Shown here in pieces: positions 22,483 through 36,180 of a stretch of DNA of 64,000 bases. Made by a program: the position numbers and the translations under genes. Within the stretch, counting starts at the first letter, position 1; every line of letters starts with the position of its first letter. The notes beneath the pieces are model-generated. The model saw only the letters and a list, made by a program, of their open reading frames with translations. It was not told the DNA's origin and did no database searches. The DNA is from Sthenelais limicola (lineage: Eukaryota; Annelida; Polychaeta; Phyllodocida; Sigalionidae). The stretch is taken from the NCBI GenBank assembly GCA_942159475.1, contig OW804097.1:52658986-52722985 (forward strand), read 5' to 3'.

Positions 22483-24600
22483 CGTTTCGACAACCCTGAC
22501 GTATATCTAGGCCTATAACAGCGATGGGAAAATAGAAAATTCTATGATCGTGGATAGTTTAAAATGAGTTCGCCAAGCAGGTGACCTTTCCTCCGACAAC
22601 TCCTTTCATCCACTCAACGTTCGTGTCTCATATACATATATTCCATTAGACGTCATTTAGATGTTAAAAGAGGCCAATAAAGACCCCATTCTCACAGGCC
22701 CTACAGCCTAGAATAGGATCGATACATAGGGTTATTATTCCAAATGTCAGAGATAAAGGAATAATCATGTAGTCTAGATTAAATGTATCCCCTTTTGACC
22801 TTAGGCAGGTTCATTCTCTCCGCTGTGTGCATGTAATTTTCATGACTACCATCTAATATTGGGACTATGCATTGAGACCACGACCTTGCCGGATACCCTT
22901 TCACAAGCGATTCATTCCTAGTAACTTCTATATAACCTCCAAGGTCATAGCCGGTGGGGGCCAAATCTCGTGTGGGCTCACGAGATATCTTCTGAAGAAT
23001 TGGGGCAATATTGTTAGCGGAGGGCCGAAGGCTTTGCAAAAGTCAGCCCGGAGGAGAAGGAGACTTTCGGCGGGAGGTTCTCCGCATAATATTCATCCTC
23101 TCTATTTTATGATTCAGTTGAAGTAAAATTACGGCAACTTAGCATGTCTGAATCGAGGGATTACGAGGTCGAAGGCAGTTCATGTGTAGTTTATTGGAAG
23201 CGGTTTAAAGTTTAATAAAATAGCTAAAATAAATGGGTCAAAATTTGATTTACTTTATTTGATGCGTATTGTTGATCTAGTCACTTAGGCCTAATCTAAC
23301 CTTACGAGGCTTGGGATTTGTCCAAACTCAAAAGGATATATTAGGTTGACAAAATCAAAGGTCTTCTCTTTTCAACTTAACTTAAACGGCACAGACCTAT
23401 ATACTCCTCCTTGACTTTACTGCTTTTTCGATTTATTTCTATGATGTAGTATGGGTTATTATCATGTAATACACGCATTCAATATTGAGGCGCCGACGGC
23501 TGTTCATTACATGTAACGTGGTAATGGACTAATACATTACCGGCGCGTTGTCATGCCGACGCAAGTTTGGTGACGCAAGTTTGCCAGTGCAGTGCTTCCT
23601 TCTTCAATCGTTTCACATGTTACTAGTTATATTCCTCTTGTAAGAAATAGGCCAATGGTAAATTATATTATTACCTTTTTAATTAATTAATTAATTAATG
23701 CAATTAAGTATTTTTCGAGACTGGTGTTCTTGATTTGTATTTGAGAAATTTAACTAGATTTATGTAGTCGTGGTCTTTTTGTTATAAAATATTTTTGTTA
23801 ATATTTTTCCATCCTTAAAGCCCCGAATACATATGCACAATTTGAGATTTATTCACGATTTCAGGTTCTACGATTAATCGTGGGTGCTTATTTGCCTGAA
23901 ATCATACCTATTTTTGGACCGACACATGCACAATTAGGAGAAACAAAAGTGAAATCGTGGGTAAAAAGTGAAATCGTGGGAATACAATATTGCCGTCATG
24001 CATGATTTGATCTGTGATTCTGAAATATAGTGCTGAGAAAATTGTTTAATGAAACGACCCTAGAAGCAAACAAAACGTAAAAAAACGTAAAAATAAAATA
24101 AAATATAACGTTACTCATTTTCCCGTGACACATCACCTATTCCTTTGACACATCACCGATTTTCTAGTCGTACACTTGCCGCATGTTGATTATATTCATT
24201 GTATGGTGAAAAGAACTATTCTTGGTATTTGTTATTGTAGTTTAAGCGAATGAACATGAAATATACATGGCTATCCACGGCTTCCAACAGCAATATAGTG
24301 ACCGCAGAGCTCAATTAAACATGTTCAATTTTGCTGGACATCAAAGTACTAATCTAAGGTAATTAAATAGCTGTTAGGAGATTTGTAAGGTTCAATAGCT
24401 GGCCATGTCCAAATGGTAATGTTGTATAGATATCTTAGATGAACTAGTCAAGTTGTAAGAATAACTAAGTAGAAAGGGATCTTGGAGATGTGCTGAATAG
24501 CTGGTCTTTTATTCAATGTTGTAGAGTAACGAGTGGTAAGTTTACAATAAATCCTTTGTAGAGCATAGATTCCCCAGGGTTCCAGTTTGTATAGGTTCCA
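21766..24600. other. Non-coding stretch beyond DIRS-type element 2
   Basis: No supported gene. 21766-22230 is probably the 5' leader of the element and holds a small palindrome (GACCGCT with AGCGGTC, 21950-21972). Other content is an (AT)n microsatellite at 22442-22480 and a TTAA-type repeat at 23678-23698. Around 24303-24330 lies an inverted copy of sequence seen at about 975-1005. Confidence 0.45.
22442..22480. repeat. (AT)n microsatellite
   Basis: About 19 uninterrupted AT dinucleotides. Confidence 0.95.
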
Positions 24601-24614
24601 GTCAGTCCTCCTTA

Positions 24615-24850
24615 AATAGTGTATCCACTTGTACGTTGGTTGTGACCACCGTCAAGAGTGGCCAGAGGGGACGGTCGAACGGTGACCACCGATGGCCATC
24701 TTTGACCGTCGCTGTTGACCGTCATCAGTACTCACTTGCACGTCAAAAAGAGCCCACCATGGTCACCGTCGGACGGTCCACTAGGCGGCACCGCTCAACG
24801 GTCCATGGTATCCACTTGTATGTTGGACGGTCCCCTAGGGACTACCAGAC
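24615..24850. repeat. Unassigned repeat with GACCGTC/GACGGTC motifs
   Basis: About 230 bases contain eight or more copies of GACGGTC, GACCGTC or close variants in both orientations. ATCCACTTGTAYGTTGG occurs at both ends (about 24619 and 24809). The composition is richer in G and C than the surroundings. It may be a short non-autonomous element, but I see no clean TIR or target duplication. Confidence 0.5.
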
Positions 24851-27650
24851 GTTTAATTCATTATTGTATGTACATTTCTTGTCATATTGCTACATATATA
24901 TATATATATTAGCAAAGCATCGAATCTACCAAAACAAACACTCTACACTCTAAGAAATCAGCTGAAAATTCATCTGGATCCATGTAATTACTTGTTGTTT
25001 CCGGGTACGAACTGTAGTTTACATGGATTCAGCGTGCATGCGTGGAATCCATGTAATAGCTTGTAATCCGTAGCTGATTTTACACTGTTCCCGCACACTG
25101 TTCCCACTGTTCAGTCAACCATGCTAAGGCCACCTGCAGTGGCTTTTGTTTTAGCAGAGCTATGTATAGCCAGAGACAGTCCATTACGTAATGGACTGTC
25201 TCTGGTATAGCCTTGTGCATGCACCAGTGATTTCTAGGTCAGCGCAACACTGGACTGCAGGTTTGAAAACACAACGACTTTTACCCTCAACCAGTGAAGT
25301 AGGACAATACAACTCACAGGACGGATTGTTTATGCACAGGTCCATTTGAGCAATATGGCAATACTTTCAGGTAAGTAATATATGTTTTGTATTCTATTGT
25401 ACTTTGTGACCTTAGATATCTCAGTTTTGGCTCTCCGAATCAGGGGTACAGGCTAACTAAAAATTCCCGCTAGTCCGGCGGACTAGTGAATTTTATAGCT
25501 TACTAGGGTCGCTTACTAAGGGTCGCACATAACTCATACATACAATGTAGGCAAAGACTCTCTAGAATCTGTATATATGAGCAGTTCTCACGAAATGGGC
25601 CCAATCCCTTCTTCCATCTTTACCATGCTGTAACTTAGCTGATTCATCAATTAGTGACAATTGAACCCTCCAGATGAATTTGTCTCTCCATAACGATTCA
25701 TACTTTTATACATCTAACAGGTGTATTTAAGGAATTAAATCCTCAAAACAGTGGTTTTTGGGGTCTAAATGACATTTTCGATTCATAATTTGATCAAATG
25801 AATTAAAGAAGACTATAGGTACATGAGACTCAAAATTCAATTCCTTTATCAAATAATATTGAAGTATATATCAGCATATTATATTTATAGTTGGGGTTAT
25901 TCTATGCCCAAATATAAACCTTCCACAAGTTCTGAAATGACTGGCAAAAAGAGATGCACAACTACATCACAGTATTATCAAAATCATGGTCTTTTCACTC
26001 TTAAACAAACCATTGCCAACGGATGATGACTCAAATATAAGGCTGCAAGCATGTGTGTAGCCATGCTAGGGTATGGTAGTGCCGCTGAAGTGGCGGCCGC
26101 CGAGACGCCTGCTGCTTGGTGGCGCTACCCGTCATCCAGTTACTATGAGCGGTCACCAAGTGGTCCAGTTGGGCGATGTCAACATTACCTCCAATCTTGT
26201 GCTTTTCTCAAGTGTTGGTTATTATTATACGTCATCGTCACCTTCAATGTAGGCTAATATTTGATTTGAAGGATTAATGTTCTAATTACTTATACGTATA
26301 CATAGGCCTATTGATGAAGCCACTACCTGGAATTGTATATTATGAAATGCATAATGAAACAAGATTCTTCCACACATAGAACTATGAAAATAGAATGTTA
26401 TTAAATATAGCTGTATTTTATTCTTTACAGAAGCCGGTATGAAGAAGTACACCAACAAGAAAATGATGAACCAAATTGATGAAATGATGATTTTCTGAGG
26501 GTAAATAAAAGATCCCTGAATAAGAATATATAGTGAGGATAAAAGGGTTTTACATGGCTCTACTGTAATTTCGAGCCGGGTTTTACATGGATTCAGAGTA
26601 AGTTTTTACATGGGATCCATGTAATTTTACACGAAAATGTAATTTTACACGGAAAAACCATCATCCAAAAATGCTGTGGAATCCATGTAAATTTACACGG
26701 ATTTGACTGAAGGACCGCTTACAGTGTACCAAACTCTCCTTGATATTACCAGATATATTAATTTGAAATATATATATTTAAAACTAGGCTTGGCAAACAG
26801 AGCCATGTTCACTGCTTTGTGTTATGGTACTGGATTTTCAGCGGCTAGAGTGAGTGAGCTAGTGAGACTTCTTTTATTGTTATTATTATCTAATATTGAT
26901 ATGTACAGGTTATGCATTGTTTAAATCATTGATCAATTCGAATTCTAAATTAACTGTTTTTTTCTGTTTTTTTTGGGGGGGGGGGGGCCAAACCAAAGGT
27001 CTTGATGAGTCTCCTGTTCATTCCTGTTTAGAATATTATATTTGTACATTTATTTTTATCGTATAAATTGATTTATATAGAATCATTGCCATTTTTACTG
27101 AATATTTCGATTTGTGCGTGGGTTGCAGGTCCCTGATTTTGGTGAATAGTCTGGACTTAATTTGTACATTACAACTGGATTTATTTGTGAGACTTTTCTT
27201 ATATTGTTGCTATTATTCCTGATCGATCTCCATTATTATTTATCATTGATATGTACCTTCCCCACGATTATGAGTTACATAGGTTTTACATAGGTTGTTT
27301 GACGCCTGGATGAACAGAACACTGATCAGCCAGGTCTTCCGCCGAGTGCCTAGAATCTTGATTTACTTTAGTTAAGTTTCAACAAGAATAATATGAATAA
27401 TAGAAAATTAAATTATAGCTATACAACAATGAGTAAATAAAATGTTATGTGATGAGATATGACTTAAGAATTAACAAATCATGAGAAGTGAGGCTTGATG
27501 GGAAGTGATAACGGCTTCATAGAATTTTCACTGACGAGTGAGACAAAGAATTAATGTTTATGGACTAATGGTTGTGTTATTCCGAACTATTCATCATGTT
27601 CAGAGAATCTATACATATATAGAATCTATACATAAATATAAATATAAGCC
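24851..27650. other. Non-coding stretch with dispersed ATCCATGTAA modules
   Basis: No supported gene. Sequences built from TTACATGGATTC and its complement occur several times at 24975-25070 and again at 26565-26700, together with TTTTACACG. They flank about 1.5 kb of otherwise unremarkable AT-rich DNA. A perfect palindrome lies at 25170-25205. Confidence 0.45.
25170..25205. repeat. Perfect 36-bp palindrome
   Basis: CCAGAGACAGTCCATTAC is followed at once by its exact reverse complement, with no spacer. The flanks carry a short direct repeat, GTATAGCC on the left (overlapping the first two bases) and again at 25206 onwards. A two-armed foldback insertion with a target duplication would look like this. 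Confidence 0.95.
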
Positions 27651-27787
27651 AAGATTATGCACTTGTCAATTGCAACCCCCCCCCCCTCACCCCCAGGGAA
27701 GTGGGGGAATAGTAGGGGAATGTCTGAGAAAACATGCCCCCACCCAGGCGGGGGATTTCCCTTAGTTTACAGCAATATCAGCTGGAG

Positions 27788-28390
27788 GGGTGGGGGAATG
27801 TCTGTCAGTGCCCACTTTGTACCTTGGTTCCCAAGAGAGGAATATCATTGCATAAAATGTATCACAAGGGGGGGAGGGCTAGTGGGGGTAGGGCTAGTGA
27901 AGGGGATATGGAGGAGGGGGGGGGGGTTGAGGGGAGGGGGGGGGGGGGTAGGTGGCCCCCATGGGGCTGCCCACCCTGTGCAGTCATTTCTGACAGCATA
28001 TACAGCTATAGAACAGATGGTAAGATGCACTGGCTACCAGTTCAGTCATCCTCCACCTGGCTTCACTTTAGCCCATACAGTATTTTGGACAGCAGCTACA
28101 GAGGCATACTGTATAAATGAAGACTGTAACCACTATCTATATAGTGTTTGGACAGCAACCATCCCCTATATAGTGTTCCAATAGTGTGAGGATGGGTGGG
28201 GGAATGTCTGCCAGTGCCCACCCTATACCTTGGTTCCCAAGAGAGTTTTGGTGGTTTTCAGTGGGTATGGGCTTGGCTGGGCTAAGATCTAAAGTTAAAA
28301 ACCTCCCCCAATACATATACACAAAGAGTGTCACCTTTGAACCTGACCTGGGATTTAGCATCCCCTATATAGTGTTCCAACAGTGTCAGG
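27788..28390. repeat. Locally duplicated G-rich sequence
   Basis: A 52-base segment starting GGGTGGGGGAATGTCTG occurs at 27788-27839 and 28194-28245. A 30-base segment starting CATCCCCTATATAGTGTTCC occurs at about 28159-28189 and 28358-28390. Long C and G runs (27678-27690, 27916-27950) surround them. The arrangement suggests a tandem duplication followed by divergence. Confidence 0.75.
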
Positions 28391-28448
28391 TCTGAATGTG
28401 AGATGCTGAACATGATGGGGGACTCTTCACTATACTAGAAATGTCAAG

Positions 28449-28480
28449 ATCCGGCAAGCAAGCTGGATTAACCACAATGC
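28449..28480. repeat. Short dispersed repeat shared with 45756-45788
   Basis: CCGGCAAGCAAGCTGGATTA and the following CCACAAT match 45756-45788 with about three differences. It is a piece of some repeat family present at least twice in the window. Confidence 0.7.
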
Positions 28481-28699
28481 CCCCTATCTTCCTTTTCTTA
28501 GGAGGGGCCAACCGACACAGATGAAATATACCAACTGAACCATAAGGTTGGTAAGAACATAGCACAGCGATAAGCCATAATAATACAAAAAGAAGGTAAA
28601 AATAATACAATACAATAAGAAGGATAAAAATATAAGACACACTTTCATCACACAGACATAATATTCAGACAAGTCAACACAATAATCAAAAAGATCAAC

Positions 28700-30498
28700 A
28701 AACATCTGTAGTCATACATATTGTTTGTAAGTCCAGGTAGGGTCCAAAGCCACATAGTATGCAGCTAATATCACATTGTCCCATATAGTCCTAGTGCTTT
28801 CTATCACAGGTAGTAATGTCCAAAAATGAATGTCCAAGTGTCTAATGGAGATAAAAGGTGAAAGTGAAAGTAAAATCCAATCCAAGGAGGCACACACTGC
28901 TAACAATGAACAACCACATTCAGCATCCGTCCGGGTAGTCACATGGAGGAGTCACACGCTGGGTAATAACACTCCCACGCCGCCGTCTATACAACCAACT
29001 TAATACCCATCTCACATCAACACCAGAATACCAATTTAAAACGTTTCACATTCTTAAACCATCTGTAATTCTTCCTCCTCCTCCTCCTCTTCACTGCCCA
29101 TTGACACAACTTGCTCACTATTGTGTTCACCCAACAAGTGGGCCTCTTCCTCCTTGTGTTGGAGCCGGATACTGGATGTCAGATGCAGTTGTCCCCTCCA
29201 ATTCCAAATTCTTAGTTTCTAAAACCATGGTCCTAGACAGACTAGCATCAATGGGGTTTTCCCCTAACCGGGTCACAGTAAATACCAATGAGCCATGACC
29301 TACTTGTCTGGCTGGCGAGCTACTTTGCAGTGGCGGCTGGCTTGGTCCAAAGCCTGGTGGTGCTGTACTCCCTACACTTGAATTAATATTCCCAATACTT
29401 GAACCAGGGTTTCCTATACCAGCACCAATTCCAGCTGCAGCAATGCTATCCACCAAGCCGGAAAAACCTCCAATGACCTGGTGGGCTTGAGGTCTAAAGG
29501 GAATACCAGCCATCATGAAATTCCGGTCTTGAAGGGGTCGGGGGCATCCATATACCAAGCACATCCTGAGTTTTATCTACCGGTGTTAACAAGTCCTGGC
29601 TCATGTCCAACATGGGATCCCACATCCTCATTGAGTCACTCATCATGTTTATTCACATAATGTCACAAAAAACACCCACCATTGACCTTCGATTTTCCTC
29701 CATCACAGAACACAAAGTCTCTTGCAAGTTACTTGCAAGTTACTTGCATCCTGTTCTCTAGCAGCTGCTAGCATTTCCCTTTGTTTCTCCAGTTCCAGAG
29801 AACTACCCATGCTACCAGAATCGTCAACCTTTCACGCTTTGGAGTGGGTGAAGTAGAACCAGTACCTTCCTCCAAATGAGGGAGCTTCTCTTGCAGAGTC
29901 AAAATCTCCTCCCTCCACTTCGCATCCACCTCTTTATGAAATTGAACCTTTCCTTCCAACTCCAGGTCACGTTTTTCCAGAGCCGGAATCCGCTCAGCAG
30001 CGTCCGTTAAACGTTCTAAATAGCCTAGGGGCTAACAAGCGAAGTCAACAGCCATTCTAATGTTCTCCATTGCTGTAAATGCAGCAGCCTGGATGTCATT
30101 GGCACCCTGATCCATTGCAGCATATACACCTACCATAGACCGTTTTACTGTTCCTCCTCAGGAAGTTCATTCACAGAAACAACATAATCAATTGTATCAC
30201 CAGAATCGTCTGGTCTAACCAGCTGATCTACACTCCCTACAGCCACAGCCATAGTGTTCCTCATCACCTTACCCCGGGGTCCAGCTAACTCCCAAGCTCC
30301 ATAGGCGGAGGGGCTATTGGAGCATTGGATTGCCTCCTTCCAGCCACACTAGGCCTGCCTTTACGACCCAGTATCTCTATTCTCTCCATATCCAAAATAC
30401 CCAACTTGCTGTACTTCACCCGAAGTTGGGAATTTTGTCCATCAGAACAGCAAATCCACACACCATTCCTGTAGCCTGAGGTCTACCATCCTTATGGC
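28700..30498 (-). pseudogene. Degenerate polyprotein-like segment (Gag-like coiled coil), downstream half
   Basis: Coding traces run on the minus strand in shifting frames. From 30498 I read ICCSDGQNSQLRVKYSKLG, a short acidic stretch with DYVVSVNELPEEE, and AAMDQGANDIQAAAFTAMEN. A coiled-coil-like part follows with LEKRDLELEGKVQFHKEVDA, and then, at 29564-29127, a Gly/Ser/Pro-rich stretch. No RT, integrase or protease is recognisable. The upstream half of the same element probably lies on the other side of LINE C (39277 upwards). I do not recognise the family; a Gag-like or ORF1-like protein is my best guess. Confidence 0.45.
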
Positions 30499-30506
30499 AA
30501 GTCATT

Positions 30507-31382
30507 AGATGTCTCAATTCAATTCAATTCAATTCAAACATTCTTTTATTGTCTTTTTTGTTACAAAACAATATTAGTGATCCAATTCTGGTGTGCCAGC
30601 TCTTCCTATGGGTGCCATTACATTATTTCGTTTTGGGGATAATGTTTAAGAAAACAGCAGTTGGATAAAACAAAAGTGAATTAACATGAATAGTAACAAT
30701 AATGGACTCATCTTATGATGAAGAAAAGTACTCAGCTTCTAGAGTTAGGTAACATGTCTTATATATTTAGAATGAAGTTACCGGACGGATTGCGGTAAAG
30801 TTGATTTGACCATATTTTATTTTATTTTTAAATATTTTATTGGCTGAAACAGTTTATATATATATAAATGCTTTTATTTCCTCAATAAACAGTTACATTA
30901 AACAGGAAAATGGATAATATTCTTTCTGTGCCCTCACAGCTCTTCCAAGAAACCCAGAGTTACTTTTACTTTATTGATAGAAACTACTAACTACTATGTT
31001 CCCATAACACTAAGATTGACATACCTTGGTACATCGTTTACTACTAGAATATAACAACAACTAAATATAATATCAGCACCTCTAAATGTTCACTCGGTTC
31101 ATCATCTACACTATAACCTCTTACTCTTACATAGTTTGTCCAGCTTCATTATGTTTGCGGTATAATCATCCTCGGTACTTATTTTGTACTTTTGTTATTC
31201 GGTAAAAGATACAAAATTTCTGTTCAGTTATTTCAGTTTACAAGACTTACATGCCTGAGTTAGATTTTTATGCTTGTGTTATATATAGAGATATACACAT
31301 ATATGGCTACACATATCATTACATTGAGATATATATATAAACATACATACATTAGTACATACATACATTTGTGTCTCTTCTT
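30507..31382 (-). other. 3' UTR of LINE C
   Basis: Non-coding, AT-rich, with several TATATATA stretches. An AATAAA-like sequence (plus-strand TTTTATTG near 30546) lies close to the terminal pentamer repeat. Confidence 0.6.
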
Positions 31383-32522
31383 CTATTCTTGTAACATAAA
31401 TGTGCGTTTCAGATAGATTCTAAAGTTTACTAGGTCGTCTACCTGTTTATTCTCGTAAAAGGTGTTATCTTTAGAGTTCCACAGCATTGGGGCCGTGTAC
31501 AGACAGGATCTCTTTATTCTTTCTGTGTGAGGGGTGATAACCTTCAAGACTTTCTTATTACTACCTTTGCTGGACCTAAGTCCAGGCTTCCTCTCTTCAA
31601 TATTATCACCTGACAATGTCTTTTTGTATGCGATTTCAAGTAAATGTGCCTCTCTTCTACGTTGGAGAGTGGGAATACCCATCCCTCTCGATATATCAAC
31701 CACATTTGTCCTCTTTTTTAGGTATTTTGCTCTTCTAATTATGTTATTTTGTACCACTTGGAGTTTATTTAATAGCGCAGTGTTACTCGTCCCACTATAA
31801 ATTGTGTCTCCAAAGTCAATGTGTGGTAGTACCATCACTTTATACAGGTTCAAGAACATTTTCTCCGTGAATATATGTCTAGACTTACACAAGACTCTGC
31901 TTTGGTTTTGGATAATTGGTAATTTCCTTGTTAGATGCGGTTGGAAGTTTAGTTTTGAATCAATCTTCAGGCCTAGATATGTGTATTCATCTGCATGTGC
32001 GATTTGTTGGATACCAAAATTGTAGGTGTTTATGTCTTTCTGGTTCTTAATTCTTCCTGAATTTATTTTCATCATTTTGCATTTATCTATATTGAGTGAA
32101 ATTTTGTTTATCCTGCACCATGAGTTTATGTTTTCTAGGTCATGTTGGAGATTTGTTCCAAGGTCCTTGTAATTTGAGTTTATATTGTAAACCACCGTAT
32201 CATCAGCGAATAGCTGTATCTCTGAGTTATTTGTACATTTGTGCATGTCATTAACATAAATACTAAACAACAGTGGTCCTAGCGATGTCCCCTGAGGTAC
32301 GCCGCATTTGACCATTTTCGTGTCGGAAGTAATATTGTTTACCAGCACTCTCTGTTTTCTGTTACGTAGGTAGTTTTCGAACCATTTTAGAGGGTTGTTT
32401 TTTATTCCATAGGCATGTAGTTTGGTCAGTAATATGTCGTGATTCACCGTATCGAACGCCTTTTTGAAATCCAAAAAGGCGAGTTCGATGTATTGGTTGT
32501 TATTGACAGCAGTATATATGTA
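31383..32522 (-). pseudogene. LINE C ORF2, C-terminal half: RT palm, thumb and C-terminus
   Basis: The frame starts at the transposon border and reads YIYTAVNNNQYIELAFLDFK, the A box with FLDFKKAFDTVNHDILL. KCGVPQGTSLGPLLFSIYVN and the catalytic box QLFADDTVVYN follow, then a thumb with EYTYLGLKIDSKLNF and PHIDFGDTIYSG. The C-terminal domain ends in VNFRIYLKRTFMLQE. No stop or frameshift is visible within this half, so only the transposon and the 5' truncation disable the copy. Confidence 0.88.
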
Positions 32523-33818
32523 GTCCATGAGCCAGCCCCCTGATTTGGGGGTCATTGGTACCAGTCGGGGGCACTAATGCTACCAATGTTTTTTTAGGTA
32601 GACACATGTCTAGGGGTCATGAAAATGCATGATAGCAGTTTCAACACGGCAGCTTAACTCCGGTACGGCCGTTTTAGTAGCGGCAAGTAGCATAAAAATG
32701 ACGTCAGAGAAAAAACAACATACATATTTTTTTTAATAACATAAACCCATCCAAAGTCATTAAAATTTGGTTTCTAGGGGGTTTCAGGGATGAGGAATTC
32801 ATTTACACCATTATTTTTCTATTCCAAGGTCAAGGTCACCTGCTATGACCTAGGTCAATGTTAAAATTGGGCTAAAATATCAAAATTCTTTATTATGTTT
32901 CTCATAACTTCAATTCTATGGCAGTAATGGATGATTTGACAATGGATTTACTGACCAGCATGTCTTGACTCACTCTGTGAGAAATCATAAAGCTCTGTGA
33001 TAAGTACTTATCATGACAGAGCCATTAGAATGACCTAGTAGCATAAAAAGACCCCAAGAAAAAAACACCATGAATATATTTTTTAACAACATAAACCCAT
33101 CCAAAGTCATTAAAATTTGGTTTCTAGGGGGTTTCAGGGATGAGGAATTCATTTACACCATTATTTTTCTATTCCAAGGTCAAGGTCACCTGCTATGACC
33201 TAGGTCAATGTTAAAATTGGGCTAAAATATCAAAATTCTTTATTATGTTTCTCATATCTTCAATTCTATGGCAGTAATGGATGATTTGACAATGGATTTA
33301 CTGACCAGCATGTGTTGACTCACTCTGTGAGAAATCATAGAGCTCTGTGATAAGTATTTATCATGACAGAGCCATTAGAATGACCTAGTAGCATAAAAAG
33401 ACGCCGAGAAAAAAACACCATGGATATATTTTTTAACAACATAAACCCATCCAATGTCATTCAAATTTGGTATTAAGGGGGTTTCAGGGGTGAGGAATTC
33501 ATTTAAGCCATTATTTTTCTAATCCAAGGTCAAGGTCACCTGCTATGACCTAGATCAATGTTAAAATGGAGCTAAAATATCAAAAATGCCCTATTATGTT
33601 TTTCATAACTATTCTATGGTGAATATGGATGACCTGACAATGGATTTACTGACCTGAATGTATTAACTCACTCTGTGAGAAATTATGGAGCTCTGTAATA
33701 AGTATTTAACATGGCAGAGGCGTTAGAATGCAGAAAAGTCTTTGATGCATAAAACATGCAAGGAAACACAGATTGATATTCATAGCATCCAATATCATTT
33801 CTTTGTTGTTAACAATAG
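32523..33818. repeat. Left terminal inverted repeat of the 5.3-kb transposon
   Basis: A unique outer part (32523-32737) is followed by three units of 350 bp that each begin AACATAAACCCATCCAA (32738, 33088, 33438), then an inner unique part. Units one and two differ at only a few positions; unit three is more divergent. Each unit contains AAGGTCAAGGTCA and TGACCTAGGTCA close together. Confidence 0.9.
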
Positions 33819-34199
33819 TTATGAGTGATTCCAAGAAAAATAACCTTCTTTGTGTTATAGCCAGGATAAAGTGTTCTGCAGACCACTTGCTCGCAAGTTG
33901 GACAGGATTTAATTTCTTAGTACTGTTTCAAAATGTTGCTGTAGTCACAGAGGATAATGGCATCTTTGCATCTTGAGATCATTGCGGTAGTTTTTGATCA
34001 GGCACTCTATGCAAAGGCATCTAAAATTCTGTGGCTTCATCCAGAGAAATTCCCAAACATCATTCCACAACTTGGCATTTTTCATACCATTTGCACCTTG
34101 CAGGGCATAATCGGAAATCACAAAGGTTTGGTGATGCAGGGTTGAAGACCTCTGCATTGAGTCGGGAGTCATTGCAGAGGGGTTAGTAGCAGATGTGAT

Positions 34200-36180
34200 A
34201 GAGGGTTGTAAATACAATTGTGCTATCAGATTCCACAAACTTCTAGCTTTGCTATGATTAGCATGGAGTGATTTCCCATCATGGCTTGAGGAGCATCATC
34301 ATCAAGAATTCCGTCATTCTGATATTGCCATAGATCAAATAAAAGACCTGTGTCAAGACACTTGCCAGAAGAAGATTTCCATGAAATATCTTGATTATCA
34401 ACGAAATGAAAATGGAGAACTTGCTTCTTTCTGGATGTCATATATTTACATGGTTGAAATAATGCTCACCTTTTTAAGAGCATCTCAAGAAGGAGATTGG
34501 ACACTAAATTTGGTTGCAGTCTGAGCAATGCTGCCATGGAGCTTTGCTTATGACAACATAAACTATGCTCAGTACATGGCTGCATACTATGCTGAGATGA
34601 CCAATCTGCGGGACACTAATCCTGGCATCCATGAGTATCTAAGGTCTGGTGGCTTTTCAGTAAAGATAGGTCCCTCTAATCCATTTGGAAAGATTCCTGT
34701 GGATCACACCATAGAGGAAACAGTTAATAAGGACATCCAAACTGGGGGAACTAGGGGTTTCAGCTTAAAGCATGGTGCCGTTAGGAAGTATTACCTTACT
34801 GCAGAATACAGGAGCTCCTTTTTTCAGCTGTTGAAGGACATGCTAAAAATTGATGAGTTCAATGGACAGCATAAAGATTTACAAAAGACAAGAATGCATC
34901 AAGACGAATATGATGTAGAAAATCTAATGCAAATGCTTGAAGTCAACTGGATAAATTACAGGAACTGGTAAGTGTGTCTACTGGGGTAGTTTCTGAGAAG
35001 GAAATAAAATCTGACTTATCAAATGCACATAAAATTGGGGAGGAAGGATATATACAACATTTAGGAAGGAAAGGCTTGAGAGCAATCCACCAAAGTTGAA
35101 GTTTGATGACATTCTCAGTGAACAGCGTTTGAAGACCTTCAGCAATTTGAAGAAGAAGATTTGCAAGGCAAATGCACATGATATTATCATAAAAGCAGAT
35201 CATAACTTGTTTGGAAGGATCATTATCATAGAGTTCATCTCATATCTCAAGATGAAGAAAGTTTTGTCATATCCACTTGGGCCATACCATGGGCACTGGC
35301 AGCTGCTGAAGGAGCCTTAAGAAAGACCAACAAGGCATCTCTTTCTAAAGAATCGCAGAAGAATGTGCAACCAACAAGTGTCATACCTAGCCAGCATTGG
35401 TAAAGCTTGTATTATTAATGGAATGGGTATTGTGCAGAAACTGAAGGATGATAAAAAAACATTGTCTGAATTGGCAAACTATGCCCAGGCTTTACTCTTG
35501 GCAGAGGGTGCTGATAGCCAGAGAATTGATATAATTTTTTATGCTTATCTGAATGATTCAATAAAGAATGATGAAAGGGTAAAATGTGGTGCAGATGAAG
35601 GCACTGCATTCTGTGTCATAGCACCTGGCCGCAGCATACATCAGTGGAGGAGATTTCTAGCCAACTCTTCAAACAAACAGAGCCTTATCAAATTTCTCAT
35701 CAATGAATGGAGCATGGCAAACAAGAGGAACAAATTCATTGGGTAGCAGGTTTTTGGTAAAGATACCTGCTACAACTGGACTGCTGGAGGTAGTCGTATG
35801 GTTGATGAGCTTTGATGCACCCATGAAGAAGCAGACACTTGAATTCTACTCCATTCTGCCCATGCTTCAAACTTCTGAAGATACAGATGTATTAGTCCTG
35901 TGTGTCAGCTTCTGCAATAAAATATCTGCTTAAATGTACCAGAAAACTGGGACCAAATCCCATATCAAATTTATTGATGCCAACAAAGTAGCGCAGAGTA
36001 TGGGGAGGGATGTGACACAGGCCCTTATGGGGCTGCATGCCTTTACAGGATGCGACACTGTGAGTTCTTTTGCAGGCCATGGAAAGGTATCTGCCTTGAA
36101 GCTGGTAAAGTCAAAGCCAGTCTACCAAGAGATACTCAAAGGAATTGGTAACAAATGGGATTGTGTCAACTGATTTGTTC
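34200..36180 (+). pseudogene. Transposon-encoded protein with XPG/PIN-like motifs (degenerate)
   Basis: Coding traces in all three frames can be followed in order. First comes SFWMSYIYMVEIMLTFLRAS, then after an in-frame TGA near 34523 the segment 34528-34971 with PWSFAYDNINYAQYMAAYYA, NPFGKIPVDHTIEETVNKD and GAVRKYYLTAEYRSSF. Next are a KADHNLFGRIIIIE block, a LSYPLGP block near 35265, and 35363-35746 with IINGMGIVQKL, a YAYLNDSIKNDER stretch and HQWRRFLAN. The last part, to 36173, has EDTDVLVLCVSF and MGLHAFTGCDTVSSFAGHGK. Acidic motifs of the DTDVL and TGCD kind resemble XPG/PIN nucleases. I recognise the family as a common invertebrate transposon-type protein. Function in transposition is inferred. 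Confidence 0.6.

Noticed and set aside
27657..28184. 175-codon Gly-rich open frame
   Set aside because: Low-complexity G runs and a local duplication explain it; there is no domain and its composition follows the homopolymers.
32738..33725. CRISPR-like array because of regular repeats
   Set aside because: Units are 350 bp, occur inverted at the other end, and belong to transposon TIRs in a eukaryotic context.
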